Shown: positions 1-5,989 of the stretch, piece after piece | Position numbering within the stretch: position 1 is the first letter of the stretch | Layout: the number at the start of each line of letters is the position of its first letter | DNA from: JANRKG01 sp033763635 | Lineage (GTDB): Bacteria; Cyanobacteriota; Cyanobacteriia; GCF-001939115 | Reading direction: 5' to 3' | Assembly (NCBI GenBank): GCA_033763635.1 | Contig: JANRKG010000220.1 | Location: 1-8,485 of the forward strand | DNA: 8,485 nucleotides | Position numbers and translations under genes: made by a program | Notes under the pieces: generated by a model | Told to the model about the DNA's origin: nothing | The model's input: only the letters and a program-made list of their open reading frames with translations | Databases searched by the model: none

Positions 1-247
1 GCCGGAGTACGATCGCCTCGCTCAGGCTGCCCACTTTCAGGAAATCCGTACCGCTGACTGGTCTACCGCTGTGGCCCCCTTCTGGAATGTGGTCATTGAC
101 TCTGCCTTTAATCCAGTCGCTCTATTCGGCTTACTGACTTCTGGATGGAACACCATTCAAGCAGCCCTCTCCCTGGGGCTGATGCAACAGGGGTATGCGC
201 GGGGGTTAATTCGGTTCGGGCTACTCTGTGGCACGAAAGGGGCCTGA
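1..247 (+). CDS. gamma-tocopherol methyltransferase, C-terminal part (gene cut by window start)
   Basis: An open frame from base 2 gives 81 residues and a TGA at 245-247. It contains DWSTAVAPFWNVVID and ends GYARGLIRFGLLCGTKGA. The pattern DWS-x-x-VAPFW followed by a GYxxGxIxFG tail is what I recall of the C-terminus of gamma-tocopherol methyltransferases (plant VTE4, Synechocystis Slr0089), which use S-adenosylmethionine to convert gamma- to alpha-tocopherol. The SAM-binding motifs would lie upstream of the window, so the methyltransferase fold itself cannot be confirmed here. The next gene, 40 bp downstream on the same strand, encodes homogentisate phytyltransferase of the same pathway, which supports the call and suggests co-transcription. 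A related methyltransferase such as the MPBQ/MSBQ enzyme is the main alternative; the tail fits the gamma-tocopherol type better. Confidence 0.83.
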   Translation, partial: PEYDRLAQAAHFQEIRTADWSTAVAPFWNVVIDSAFNPVALFGLLTSGWNTIQAALSLGLMQQGYARGLIRFGLLCGTKGA

Positions 248-287
248 AATTGCGGTACATTAGGCCCAATTGTCCTGATGTACCTGC

Positions 288-1241
288 ATGGCTTCGTCCG
301 ATCGCGTTTCCCTCTCGTTAAAACAACTTTTGTCCTGGCTCTACGCCCTGTGGAAATTTTCTCGCCCCCACACGATCGTTGGTACGACCTTAAGTGTCCT
401 GGGTTTATTTGTGATGGTTCTAGCAGAGGAAGGCGGGACGGGAACATGGCCTTTTTCTACCGCTTTCCCTTCTGTTTTCTTGACTTTGTTTGCTTGTTTG
501 TGTGGCAATGTTTACATTGTTGGCTTGAACCAACTGGAAGATATTGCGATCGATCGCATCAATAAACCCCATCTTCCCCTGGCCTCCGGAGAATTTTCGA
601 GACCTGTTGCCCAGGCGATCGTGGGCATCACCGGAATCCTGGCCCTCCTCATCGCGGCACTCCAAGGACCGTATCTTTTGGGGATGGTCGGGATGAGCCT
701 TGCGATCGGCACTGCCTATTCCCTCCCTCCCATTCGCCTGAAGCGCTTTCCCTTCTGGGCTTCGTTCTGTATCTTCACGGTGCGGGGAGTGATTGTCAAT
801 GTGGGGCTATTTCTCCATTTCCGGTATCCCCTGGGAGAGGGTTGGAGCTTTCCAGCAACCTTGAGCAGCCTGACTCTATTTATCCTGGGCTTCACCTTTG
901 CGATCGCCATCTTAAAGGACATCCCGGATATAGAGGGGGATCGCCAGTACCATATCCAGACCTGGACTATTCAATTGGGTAGCCGAGCGGTCTTTAGTCT
1001 GGCTCGCTGGGTTCTCACAGCCTGTTATGCAGGAATGATCGGCGTGGGATTCGTAGGAATCGCAGCCGTGAATGCTCCTTTTCTGACCCTTTCCCACTTC
1101 GGTTTGATGGGGCTACTCTGGTGGCGAAGTCGGAGGGTGAAACTAGAGGATCGCAGATCGATCGCCCAGTTCTACCAATTCGTCTGGAAGCTGTTTTTTC
1201 TGGAGTACCTGGTCTTTCCGATCGCTTGCTTACTGCGGTAA
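288..1241 (+). CDS. hpt: homogentisate phytyltransferase (UbiA-family prenyltransferase)
   Basis: A 317-residue integral membrane protein of the UbiA prenyltransferase family. It condenses homogentisate with phytyl diphosphate to give 2-methyl-6-phytylbenzoquinol, the entry step to tocopherols. The first Asp-rich motif is at residues 81-89 (NQLEDIAID: N81, D85, D89), followed by RINKPHLPLASG. The second is at 210-218 (KDIPDIEGD: D211, D214, D218). These bind the Mg-diphosphate of the prenyl donor. About eight or nine hydrophobic segments span the rest. The NQLEDIAIDRINKP signature is typical of cyanobacterial HPT and plant VTE2, as opposed to UbiA or chlorophyll synthase. The ATG at 288 has no clear Shine-Dalgarno sequence; an ATG at 278 is in another frame. 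It lies 40 bp after the methyltransferase gene, probably in one operon, and converges on hrcA with 11 bp between stops. Homogentisate solanesyltransferase is less likely given the neighbour. Confidence 0.92.
   Translation: MASSDRVSLSLKQLLSWLYALWKFSRPHTIVGTTLSVLGLFVMVLAEEGGTGTWPFSTAFPSVFLTLFACLCGNVYIVGLNQLEDIAIDRINKPHLPLASGEFSRPVAQAIVGITGILALLIAALQGPYLLGMVGMSLAIGTAYSLPPIRLKRFPFWASFCIFTVRGVIVNVGLFLHFRYPLGEGWSFPATLSSLTLFILGFTFAIAILKDIPDIEGDRQYHIQTWTIQLGSRAVFSLARWVLTACYAGMIGVGFVGIAAVNAPFLTLSHFGLMGLLWWRSRRVKLEDRRSIAQFYQFVWKLFFLEYLVFPIACLLR
900..907. repeat. HIP1 octamer
   Basis: Exact palindrome GCGATCGC inside hpt. This highly iterated sequence is strongly over-represented in many cyanobacterial genomes and supports the taxonomic assignment. 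Confidence 0.85.
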
Positions 1242-1252
1242 TCCCTGCTTAC

Positions 1253-2332
1253 CTATCCCAATGCTTCCGAGAGATAGTCGGCTGCGGCTTCGACCGTGGC
1301 GATCGCATTCTCGTACATCATGCGGGTTGGGCCTAAGATGCCCACACTCCCTACAGGCGTTCCTCCCCGCTTGTAGGTTGCGGATACAAGTGCACAAGTC
1401 CGCATCGGTTCCAGAGGATTTTCTGACCCAATCCGAACCGTCACTCGCTTGCCGATTGTATCCACTTCTGACCACTCACAAATCAGGGGCCATAGTTGGT
1501 CCTGCTCATCCTCCAATAGATGCAGAATGGCCTGAATCTGTTGAAGTTCGGAAAATTCAGGATGCCGCAACACTTCCGAAACACCACTGACGACGATTTG
1601 AGTGGGGATCGGGGGTTGGGCACGACGGATCAGATCGACAAGCACCGTTTTTAGAAAATCTCCATAGGATTGAAACTCCCGGTCCAGGGCTTGCCAATCC
1701 ATCCCTGAGAGTTCCGCTAACGTTTTACCCTGTAAACTGCTGTTGAGAAAATTCGATAAGAGGTGCAATTCCTGCTCAATCATTTCTCGGTCAGCCGTAT
1801 TGGGGGTTTCCAGGCTGGGCAGATCTACCAGGGTTGATAGGGTCTCGTAGGAATCTAGCACCACCAGTAACATCACCCGATCGGGATCAATCTGAACGAG
1901 TTGAAGGTGCCGTAAGCGGGCTGCACTGGTCTGGGGCAGGGTAATCAAGGTAATGTAGCCACTCAGGGTTGATAGGATTTGGGTTGCCCCTCTCAGAATT
2001 GCTTCAAAGCTCCAATTCACACCCTGTAACCGATCCCCAAGCAACTGCTCCACCTTACGGGCAAGGGCATCTGCTGGCGTGATTAACTGGTCCACATAGA
2101 TCCGATACCCCGAATCGGATGGTACTCGCCCAGCAGAAGTGTGGGGCTGATAAAGCAACCCTGCTTTTTCCAGATACCCCATCGCATTCCGGATCGTCGC
2201 AGGGCTGACATCTAAGTTAAATTCTTCTACCAAAGCTTTAGAACCGACGGGTTCTGCTGTCGCAATGTAGTGACGAATCGTTGCCCAGAGAACATGTTGC
2301 TGCCGACGATTCAAACTAATTGAGTAAGACAT
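1253..2332 (-). CDS. hrcA: heat-inducible transcription repressor HrcA
   Basis: This 359-residue protein matches HrcA in length (about 340-360) and motifs. HrcA binds CIRCE operators upstream of chaperonin genes, represses them at normal temperature, and depends on GroEL to stay active. The N-terminal winged helix shows EPVGSKAL (27-34), the recognition-helix region SPATIRNAMGYLE (43-55) and the PHTSAGRVPSDSGYR wing (63-77). The rest, from about residue 100, is the GAF-like dimerisation region. The start at 2332 fits the family N-terminus (MSYSISLNRRQQHVLW), although no strong Shine-Dalgarno sequence precedes it. I found no CIRCE element (TTAGCACTC-N9-GAGTGCTAA) upstream, so autoregulation through CIRCE is not supported here. 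The gene stands alone, without grpE, dnaK or dnaJ in view. It is convergent with hpt, and with only 11 bp between stop codons there is no room for a separate terminator. Confidence 0.95.
   Translation of the reverse strand: MSYSISLNRRQQHVLWATIRHYIATAEPVGSKALVEEFNLDVSPATIRNAMGYLEKAGLLYQPHTSAGRVPSDSGYRIYVDQLITPADALARKVEQLLGDRLQGVNWSFEAILRGATQILSTLSGYITLITLPQTSAARLRHLQLVQIDPDRVMLLVVLDSYETLSTLVDLPSLETPNTADREMIEQELHLLSNFLNSSLQGKTLAELSGMDWQALDREFQSYGDFLKTVLVDLIRRAQPPIPTQIVVSGVSEVLRHPEFSELQQIQAILHLLEDEQDQLWPLICEWSEVDTIGKRVTVRIGSENPLEPMRTCALVSATYKRGGTPVGSVGILGPTRMMYENAIATVEAAADYLSEALG
1299..1306. repeat. HIP1 octamer
   Basis: Exact GCGATCGC within the 3' end of hrcA. Confidence 0.85.
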
Positions 2333-2482
2333 TTATATGAAAACGAGTGATTTTTATGGAATCTGTTTAGTTCGCTAATAAAAGATTTTGTGGAAAGTGC
2401 GATCAAAGGCCAGAAAATCAAAAGCTTTACAAGAAAAACAGAATTAATGCGATCGTACTGGGTAAAAGTTGAAGATACTGTA

Positions 2483-2539
2483 TTTAAATGTATTGTTTAT
2501 TTAAATTTAAATGTATTGTTTATTTAACTGTATTGTTTT
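2483..2539. repeat. AT-rich direct tandem repeat, 23-bp period
   Basis: Two identical 22-bp units (2483-2504 and 2506-2527) begin TTTAAATGTATTG and end TTTATTTAA, separated by one A. A third, shortened copy follows, so the core TGTATTGTTT occurs at 2489, 2512 and 2529. The ends of each unit, TTTAAA and TTTAA, make the array partly self-complementary. There is no spacer structure of the CRISPR kind. It could arise by replication slippage or act as a protein-binding array; the sequence does not decide. Confidence 0.85.
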
Positions 2540-2639
2540 TGACTCCAAAATAAGTTTTGTCTGAGGGAAATCGCCCCATGTCAAAACCCTCTTAATAAGT
2601 CTCAATTAGATAAATTGCCCTATTTAACAGCACCAACCC

Positions 2640-2690
2640 AGTGAGGTTTACTAGTGAGGCTTACCAGAAGTTTACACCAGTGGCGTTTAT
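2640..2690. repeat. short direct repeats AGTGAGG(T/C)TTAC
   Basis: AGTGAGGTTTAC (2640-2651) and AGTGAGGCTTAC (2653-2664) are 13 bp apart and differ at one base. A weaker copy AGTGGCGTTTAT lies at 2679-2690, and TTTAC also occurs at 2671-2675. Such near-helical direct repeats upstream of a gene can be binding sites for a response regulator, but no known consensus is matched clearly. Confidence 0.55.
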
Positions 2691-2824
2691 GTCAAGTGAT
2701 TTAACGATTGGTCTGTTGATGGGCTTTCAGAGAAACTTATTTTGGAGAAAGCATGACATTGTTACGATTTGAAATCTAAGATAGCAGATGGCAGATTTTT
2801 CTGTCCTTCTTGTTGCTGGATGTC

Positions 2825-2877
2825 AAATCTCTTGACTCGCTGAATTGTGTTGATTCTAATTCCATGAGTCAAGATTT
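2825..2877. promoter_or_regulatory. inverted repeat enclosing the PBP2 promoter
   Basis: The left arm contains TCTTGACTC (2830-2838) and the right arm its exact reverse complement GAGTCAAGA (2866-2874). Both arms extend by AAAT/ATTT if a 2-nt bulge is allowed on the left. The left arm contains the -35 hexamer of the predicted promoter and the right arm lies at the expected transcription start. A dimeric repressor could therefore bridge it, or it could be chance symmetry. No regulator is identifiable. Confidence 0.45.
2832..2860 (+). promoter_or_regulatory. predicted sigma70-type promoter for the PBP2 gene
   Basis: TTGACT (2832-2837) and TCTAAT (2855-2860) are separated by exactly 17 bp, each differing from consensus at one base. 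Transcription would start near 2867 and give a leader of about 200 nt to the ATG at 3069. Confidence 0.55.
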
Positions 2878-3068
2878 CATCTACCCTCTGCTAAAGGGGG
2901 AAGAGAATATCCGGATTACGTTTTGTTAGCCAAGAAGAACCATCGCAGAAGACCTTATATTAGTGAATTACCTGATTGGTTATTCGTCCATTGGCTCTTT
3001 TTGCAGGACGTTCCCCGGTTGGCTCCAGTAACCCTGTCTCTCAGCCCTTCTACCATCCGAGAAAGAAA

Positions 3069-4832
3069 ATGGCTAGTGGACTTTCATTTTCCTCGGCAAA
3101 TCGCCTTGTTAACGCGACTCTCACCCAGCGATCCCACCGCTCGATCTTACTGATCCTGCTGACAACTTTTTTGTTGAGCATCTGTGGGTATCGCCTGTTT
3201 CAACTCCAAATTCTGGAAGGCAAAAAACACGCTCAAGAGGCGGAGCAAAATCGAGTTCGCCTGATCCCCATTGCGTCGGAACGGGGAAACATCACCGATC
3301 GCAAGGGGCGTTTGCTGGCTTCCAATCGGCTCTCGCGATCGGTGTATTTGTGGCCCCGTCAACAATCCCGTGAAAAATGGCAACAAACAGCCCTTAAGCT
3401 GAGTTCTATTCTGCAAATTCCCAGTCAGGACATTCTGAAGAAGTTGGAAGCAGTTAGGTATCTGTCGCCCATGCCCATTCGAATTACCCGTGACTTGACC
3501 CCCACGGCCTTCACTGCACTGGCAGAGCAAGCCAACCAGCTTCCCGGAATTGAGATTCGTGCAGAGGCCAATCGGCAATACCCCCAGGGAAATTTGGCGG
3601 CCCATGTTTTGGGGTATATCGGAGAAGCAACCTCAGATCAATTAAAAGCAAATCCCACTTATCCAATGGGGATGATTGTGGGCCAAATGGGGATTGAACG
3701 CATTGCCAACTCGAAACTAGAGGGAGTCTGGGGGAGCCGCCTCATTGAAACCAATGCACGGGGAAAAGAGCAGCGCGTTTTAGGAATTGATGACCCTCAA
3801 CCGGGTTCTCCTGTGCAACTGACCCTAGATTTAGATGTTCAAAAGGCTGCGGAGAAAGCCCTGGCCAATCGTCGGGGAGCCGTTGTCGTTCTGGACGTTA
3901 AAACCGGAGCAGTCCTGGCACTGGCGAGTGGTCCAACCTTTAATCCCAACATTTTCACACGGCGCATTACGAAGGCAGAGTGGGCACAACTTCAAGGACC
4001 AGAACGCCCCTTTGTTAACCGTGCCCTACAAGGATACGCACCCGGAAGTACCTTTAAGGTTGTCACCTCGATCGCAGGGATGGAGTCGGGCAAAATGAAC
4101 CCCGATTCTACCCTGGTCAGTACCCCCTATCTCAATCTTGGAGGTCATCTGTTTTGGGAGCATGGAGGGACGGCCTATGGAGTTATCGGATTCCGAGAGG
4201 CGTTAGCCTTCAGTAGCAATACCTTCTTCTATCAAGTTGGAATTATTGCGGGACCAGAGCAAATTTCTAAATGGGGGCAACGATTGGGAATCGGCCCTGT
4301 CACCACTTTAGGACTGGAAGGGGAAAATCATGGTGCGTTGCCAACCCCGGCTGAAAAACAAAAGTTATATGGTGAACCCTGGTATGGGGGCGATACGGTG
4401 ACAATGGCGATCGGGCAGGGGGTTACTCAGGCAACTCCCCTGGAATTGGCAGTCACTTATGCGGCGATCGCAAATAATGGATGGCGAGTAAAACCCCATC
4501 TCATGAAATCCCAAACAGCCAGTTTGAAGCCTGTATCTACGGGGATCAAACCCGAAACTCTAGCGGTGGTTCGTTCTGGACTGGCAGAGGTGGTGCGAAG
4601 TGGTACGGCCCGTCGCCTCAGCGATGGCTCTATCCCCATGACGGCTGGCAAAACAGGAACTGCCGAAGTATTAGGGCAGCGGGATAATTCGCTCTATGCG
4701 GGTTATGGTCCCGTCAATAACCCAGAAATTGCTCTGGCGGTGGTTGTCGAGAATGGTGGGTATGGCGCGGAAGCTGCTGTGCCGATCGCCCATGAGATCT
4801 ACAAAGCCTATTTTGGGAAAGGCAAAAAATAA
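3069..4832 (+). CDS. mrdA: penicillin-binding protein 2 (class B peptidoglycan transpeptidase)
   Basis: From the ATG at 3069 this is a 587-residue class B PBP, which cross-links peptidoglycan during side-wall elongation with RodA and the Mre proteins. An uncleaved membrane anchor lies at about residues 25-43. The PBP-dimer domain follows with its hallmark ERGNITDRKGRLLASN (71-86), then the transpeptidase domain. The active-site triad is intact: SxxK as S327-T-F-K330 within APGSTFK, SxN as S382-S-N384, and KTG as K528-T-G530. The frame remains open upstream to a TTG at 2976, directly after a TGA. I prefer ATG 3069 because a purine-rich GAGAAAG precedes it and the extra 31 residues are not PBP-like. 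The gene has its own predicted promoter and converges on map. FtsI (PBP3) is an alternative, but the RGNITDRKGRLLASN block and overall layout favour PBP2. Confidence 0.9.
   Translation: MASGLSFSSANRLVNATLTQRSHRSILLILLTTFLLSICGYRLFQLQILEGKKHAQEAEQNRVRLIPIASERGNITDRKGRLLASNRLSRSVYLWPRQQSREKWQQTALKLSSILQIPSQDILKKLEAVRYLSPMPIRITRDLTPTAFTALAEQANQLPGIEIRAEANRQYPQGNLAAHVLGYIGEATSDQLKANPTYPMGMIVGQMGIERIANSKLEGVWGSRLIETNARGKEQRVLGIDDPQPGSPVQLTLDLDVQKAAEKALANRRGAVVVLDVKTGAVLALASGPTFNPNIFTRRITKAEWAQLQGPERPFVNRALQGYAPGSTFKVVTSIAGMESGKMNPDSTLVSTPYLNLGGHLFWEHGGTAYGVIGFREALAFSSNTFFYQVGIIAGPEQISKWGQRLGIGPVTTLGLEGENHGALPTPAEKQKLYGEPWYGGDTVTMAIGQGVTQATPLELAVTYAAIANNGWRVKPHLMKSQTASLKPVSTGIKPETLAVVRSGLAEVVRSGTARRLSDGSIPMTAGKTGTAEVLGQRDNSLYAGYGPVNNPEIALAVVVENGGYGAEAAVPIAHEIYKAYFGKGKK
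4464..4471. repeat. HIP1 octamer
   Basis: Exact GCGATCGC within the PBP2 gene. Confidence 0.85.
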
Positions 4833-4899
4833 TCAGGATGGGAATTAGGGCCAAACAATACTGACAGGTTCAAACGATCGTGTTGTGAGCATTTTTCTT

Positions 4900-4927
4900 C
4901 TGCCCTCTGCCCTCTGCCCTCTGCCTT
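4900..4927. repeat. heptanucleotide tandem repeat CTGCCCT x4
   Basis: Three exact CTGCCCT units (4900-4906, 4907-4913, 4914-4920) are followed by CTGCCTT (4921-4927). Short tandemly repeated heptamers (STRR) are a known feature of filamentous and other cyanobacterial intergenic DNA. It lies between the convergent PBP2 and map genes and disrupts nothing. Confidence 0.85.
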
Positions 4928-4953
4928 CTGTCGCTTGCCATACAAATTAGGAA

Positions 4954-4977
4954 CCCCCTGACCCGAAGGCCAGGGGG
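4954..4977 (-). terminator. predicted hairpin terminator downstream of map (cUUCGg tetraloop)
   Basis: CCCCCTG (4954-4960) pairs with CAGGGGG (4971-4977). Read on the minus strand the stem continues through a G-U and two C-G pairs to a UUCG loop closed by C-G, giving ten base pairs. It is followed by TTCCTAATTTGT. The plus-strand version has an A-C mismatch and CGAA loop, with no T-run after it. The orientation therefore favours termination of map transcription, about 100 nt after its stop, although the T-tract is interrupted. Confidence 0.6.
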
Positions 4978-5036
4978 AGAAATCAGGGTGCATCTACCAT
5001 TCAACTATTCCAGGGAAAACAGATGGGATCGGGAAG

Positions 5037-5079
5037 AATTAGAGGAAATTTGTATCGACTGACCCAGAAACCTCTAATT
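5037..5079. terminator. 9-bp inverted repeat across the map stop codon
   Basis: AATTAGAGG (5037-5045) and CCTCTAATT (5071-5079) are perfect complements with a 25-nt loop. The right arm contains the map stop codon. In the map transcript the stem is followed by CTTCCC, a poor T-tract, so it may be an RNA 3'-end stabiliser or a weak terminator acting with the hairpin at 4954-4977. Confidence 0.35.
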
Positions 5080-5841
5080 TTCATCTGCTGTGAGAATCTC
5101 GACCCCGGTTTCTGTAACAGCGATCGTATGTTCGAACTGAGCCGATAGCTTTCGGTCTTTCGTAATCGCTGTCCACTTATCCTTTAAAACCTTAACCTCC
5201 CAGGTGCCCTCGTTGATCATGGGTTCGATCGTAAATACCATGCCGGGGCGGAGTTTAGCCCCCGTTCCCCGTTTCCCATAGTGAGGCACTTGGGGAGCCG
5301 TATGGAAAATATGACTGATGCCATGCCCGACAAAATCTCGTACGACTGAGAAGCCTTGAGCCTCCGCATATTCTTGGATTGCGGCCCCAATATCTCCAAT
5401 TCGCGCCCCTGGCTTTACTTCGGCAATTCCCCGATAGAGGCAATCTTCTGTCACCTGCACTAGCTTATTGGCGATCGGAGTCGGGGTTCCTACACAGAAA
5501 GTCCGGGATGTATCCCCGTGATAACCATCTAGAAGGACCGTGACATCCACATTAATGATGTCTCCGTCCTTCAGAATTTGCTTGGCATTCGGAATCCCGT
5601 GACAGACAACCTCATTTACACTGGTACAAATTGACTTAGGAAAGCCATGATACCCAAGGGGAGCGCTCTTGGCTCCGTGAGCTTGAGTCCAGCTTTCTGC
5701 CTCATCATTGAGTTCCAGGGTACTGACCCCAGCTTTCACCATCGGAGCAAGATGGTTGAGCAACCGAGCAGCAAGCCGCCCTGCCCGACGCATTTTTTCA
5801 ATTTCGCGGCTTGATAAAAGCGTAATGACTTCTTGTTCCAT
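5074..5841 (-). CDS. map: methionine aminopeptidase, type I
   Basis: A 255-residue cytosolic metalloprotease that removes the initiator methionine from nascent proteins. The pita-bread fold residues are all visible. The five metal ligands are D99 (NVDVT), D110 (GDTSRTF), H173 (GHGI), E206 (TIEPM) and E237 (QFEHT). The substrate-side histidines are H65 (GYHGFPKS) and H81 (VVCHGIP). There is no N-terminal zinc finger or extension, as in the short bacterial enzymes. The start at 5841 fits the family N-terminus, with LLSSREIEKMRRAG at residues 8-21. However, only a weak AGG lies before it, while a good Shine-Dalgarno sequence sits 58-64 nt upstream, ahead of a short in-frame leader ORF (5848-5889). 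Translation may therefore depend on coupling. The gene is divergent from the IMS-domain gene and convergent with PBP2. Confidence 0.96.
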   Translation of the reverse strand: MEQEVITLLSSREIEKMRRAGRLAARLLNHLAPMVKAGVSTLELNDEAESWTQAHGAKSAPLGYHGFPKSICTSVNEVVCHGIPNAKQILKDGDIINVDVTVLLDGYHGDTSRTFCVGTPTPIANKLVQVTEDCLYRGIAEVKPGARIGDIGAAIQEYAEAQGFSVVRDFVGHGISHIFHTAPQVPHYGKRGTGAKLRPGMVFTIEPMINEGTWEVKVLKDKWTAITKDRKLSAQFEHTIAVTETGVEILTADEN

Positions 5842-5847
5842 GAGTAC

Positions 5848-5889
5848 CTATTGTACCGCCCGTTTTTCTGGGATGACTCGTTGTTTCAT
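5848..5889 (-). CDS. possible 13-codon leader ORF upstream of map
   Basis: On the minus strand an ATG at 5889 opens a 13-residue frame (MKQRVIPEKRAVQ) ending in TAG at 5850-5848. It is preceded by GAGGAGA (5905-5899) at 9 nt, a stronger ribosome site than any before map. The map ATG follows the TAG after two codons and is in the same frame, so one nonsense codon separates the two. It could be a leader peptide that brings ribosomes to map by reinitiation, or an N-terminal extension closed by a mutation or sequencing error. The extension does not resemble known Map N-termini, so a leader is favoured. A TATGAT at 5922-5917 on this strand could be its -10 box, but no good -35 is present. Confidence 0.4.
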   Translation of the reverse strand: MKQRVIPEKRAVQ

Positions 5890-5911
5890 ACCTCAAAATC
5901 TCCTCGCTCTC

Positions 5912-5940
5912 TTGACATCATAGTTTATATGTACTATTTT
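5912..5940 (+). promoter_or_regulatory. predicted sigma70-type promoter for the IMS-domain gene
   Basis: A perfect TTGACA (5912-5917) and TATTTT (5935-5940) are 17 bp apart. Transcription would begin near 5947, giving a leader of about 43 nt before the ATG at 5990. The -35 box touches the possible map -10 box on the other strand, so the two divergent promoters may compete. Confidence 0.55.
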
Positions 5941-5973
5941 ATAGGGGTAGGCCCAAGCTGAAGTCATGCAATC

Positions 5974-5979
5974 GGGAGG
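5974..5979 (+). promoter_or_regulatory. ribosome binding site for the IMS-domain gene
   Basis: GGGAGG ends 10 nt before the ATG at 5990. It supports that start over the in-frame ATG at 6203, which has no such site. Confidence 0.65.
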
Positions 5980-5989
5980 TTGCTAACGA

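Larger units (their letters stand above)
2333..3068. other. long AT-rich intergenic region between hrcA and PBP2 genes
   Basis: These 736 bp separate the divergent hrcA and PBP2 genes and hold no ORF I can support. The only ATG frames are under 30 codons and match no family I know. From hrcA outward it contains an AT-rich tandem repeat (2483-2539), a set of about 13-bp direct repeats (2640-2690), two GTCAA-N5-TT(A/G)AC inverted repeats (2691-2705 and 2822-2836), a promoter-like sequence (2832-2860) and a larger inverted repeat over it (2825-2877). The heptamer ATGTCAA occurs three times in the same orientation (2578, 2689, 2820). From the predicted promoter the PBP2 leader would be about 200 nt. 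An unrecognised small RNA is possible, but nothing identifies one. Confidence 0.6.

Noticed and set aside
1261..1590. 109-codon plus-strand ORF opposite hrcA
   Set aside because: It is antisense to a conserved HrcA domain, and its composition and lack of recognisable motifs mark it as a shadow.
2333..2480. CIRCE operator upstream of hrcA
   Set aside because: Only scattered fragments (GAGTG at 2345-2349, GCTAA at 2374-2378, and TTAG-TTCG-CTAA at 2367-2378) are present; spacing and half-sites do not match TTAGCACTC-N9-GAGTGCTAA.
2448..2528. 26-codon ORF running into the AT-rich repeat
   Set aside because: It has no ribosome site, its C-terminal half is simply translated repeat, and no family is recognised.
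2483..2539. CRISPR-like array
   Set aside because: Units are directly adjacent with no unique spacers, and there are only about two and a half copies.
3147..3605. 152-codon minus-strand ORF within the PBP2 gene
   Set aside because: It lies opposite a clearly conserved coding sequence, matches no family I know and has no ribosome site; it is a shadow frame.
5844..5856. NtcA-type site GTA-N8-TAC before map
   Set aside because: The spacing is seven bases, not eight, and it overlaps the leader ORF next to the map start, an unlikely place for an activator.
5966..5986. Six-codon ORF just upstream of the IMS gene, in frame with it
   Set aside because: It has no Shine-Dalgarno sequence of its own, and the GGGAGG inside it serves the ATG at 5990; such short frames are expected by chance.
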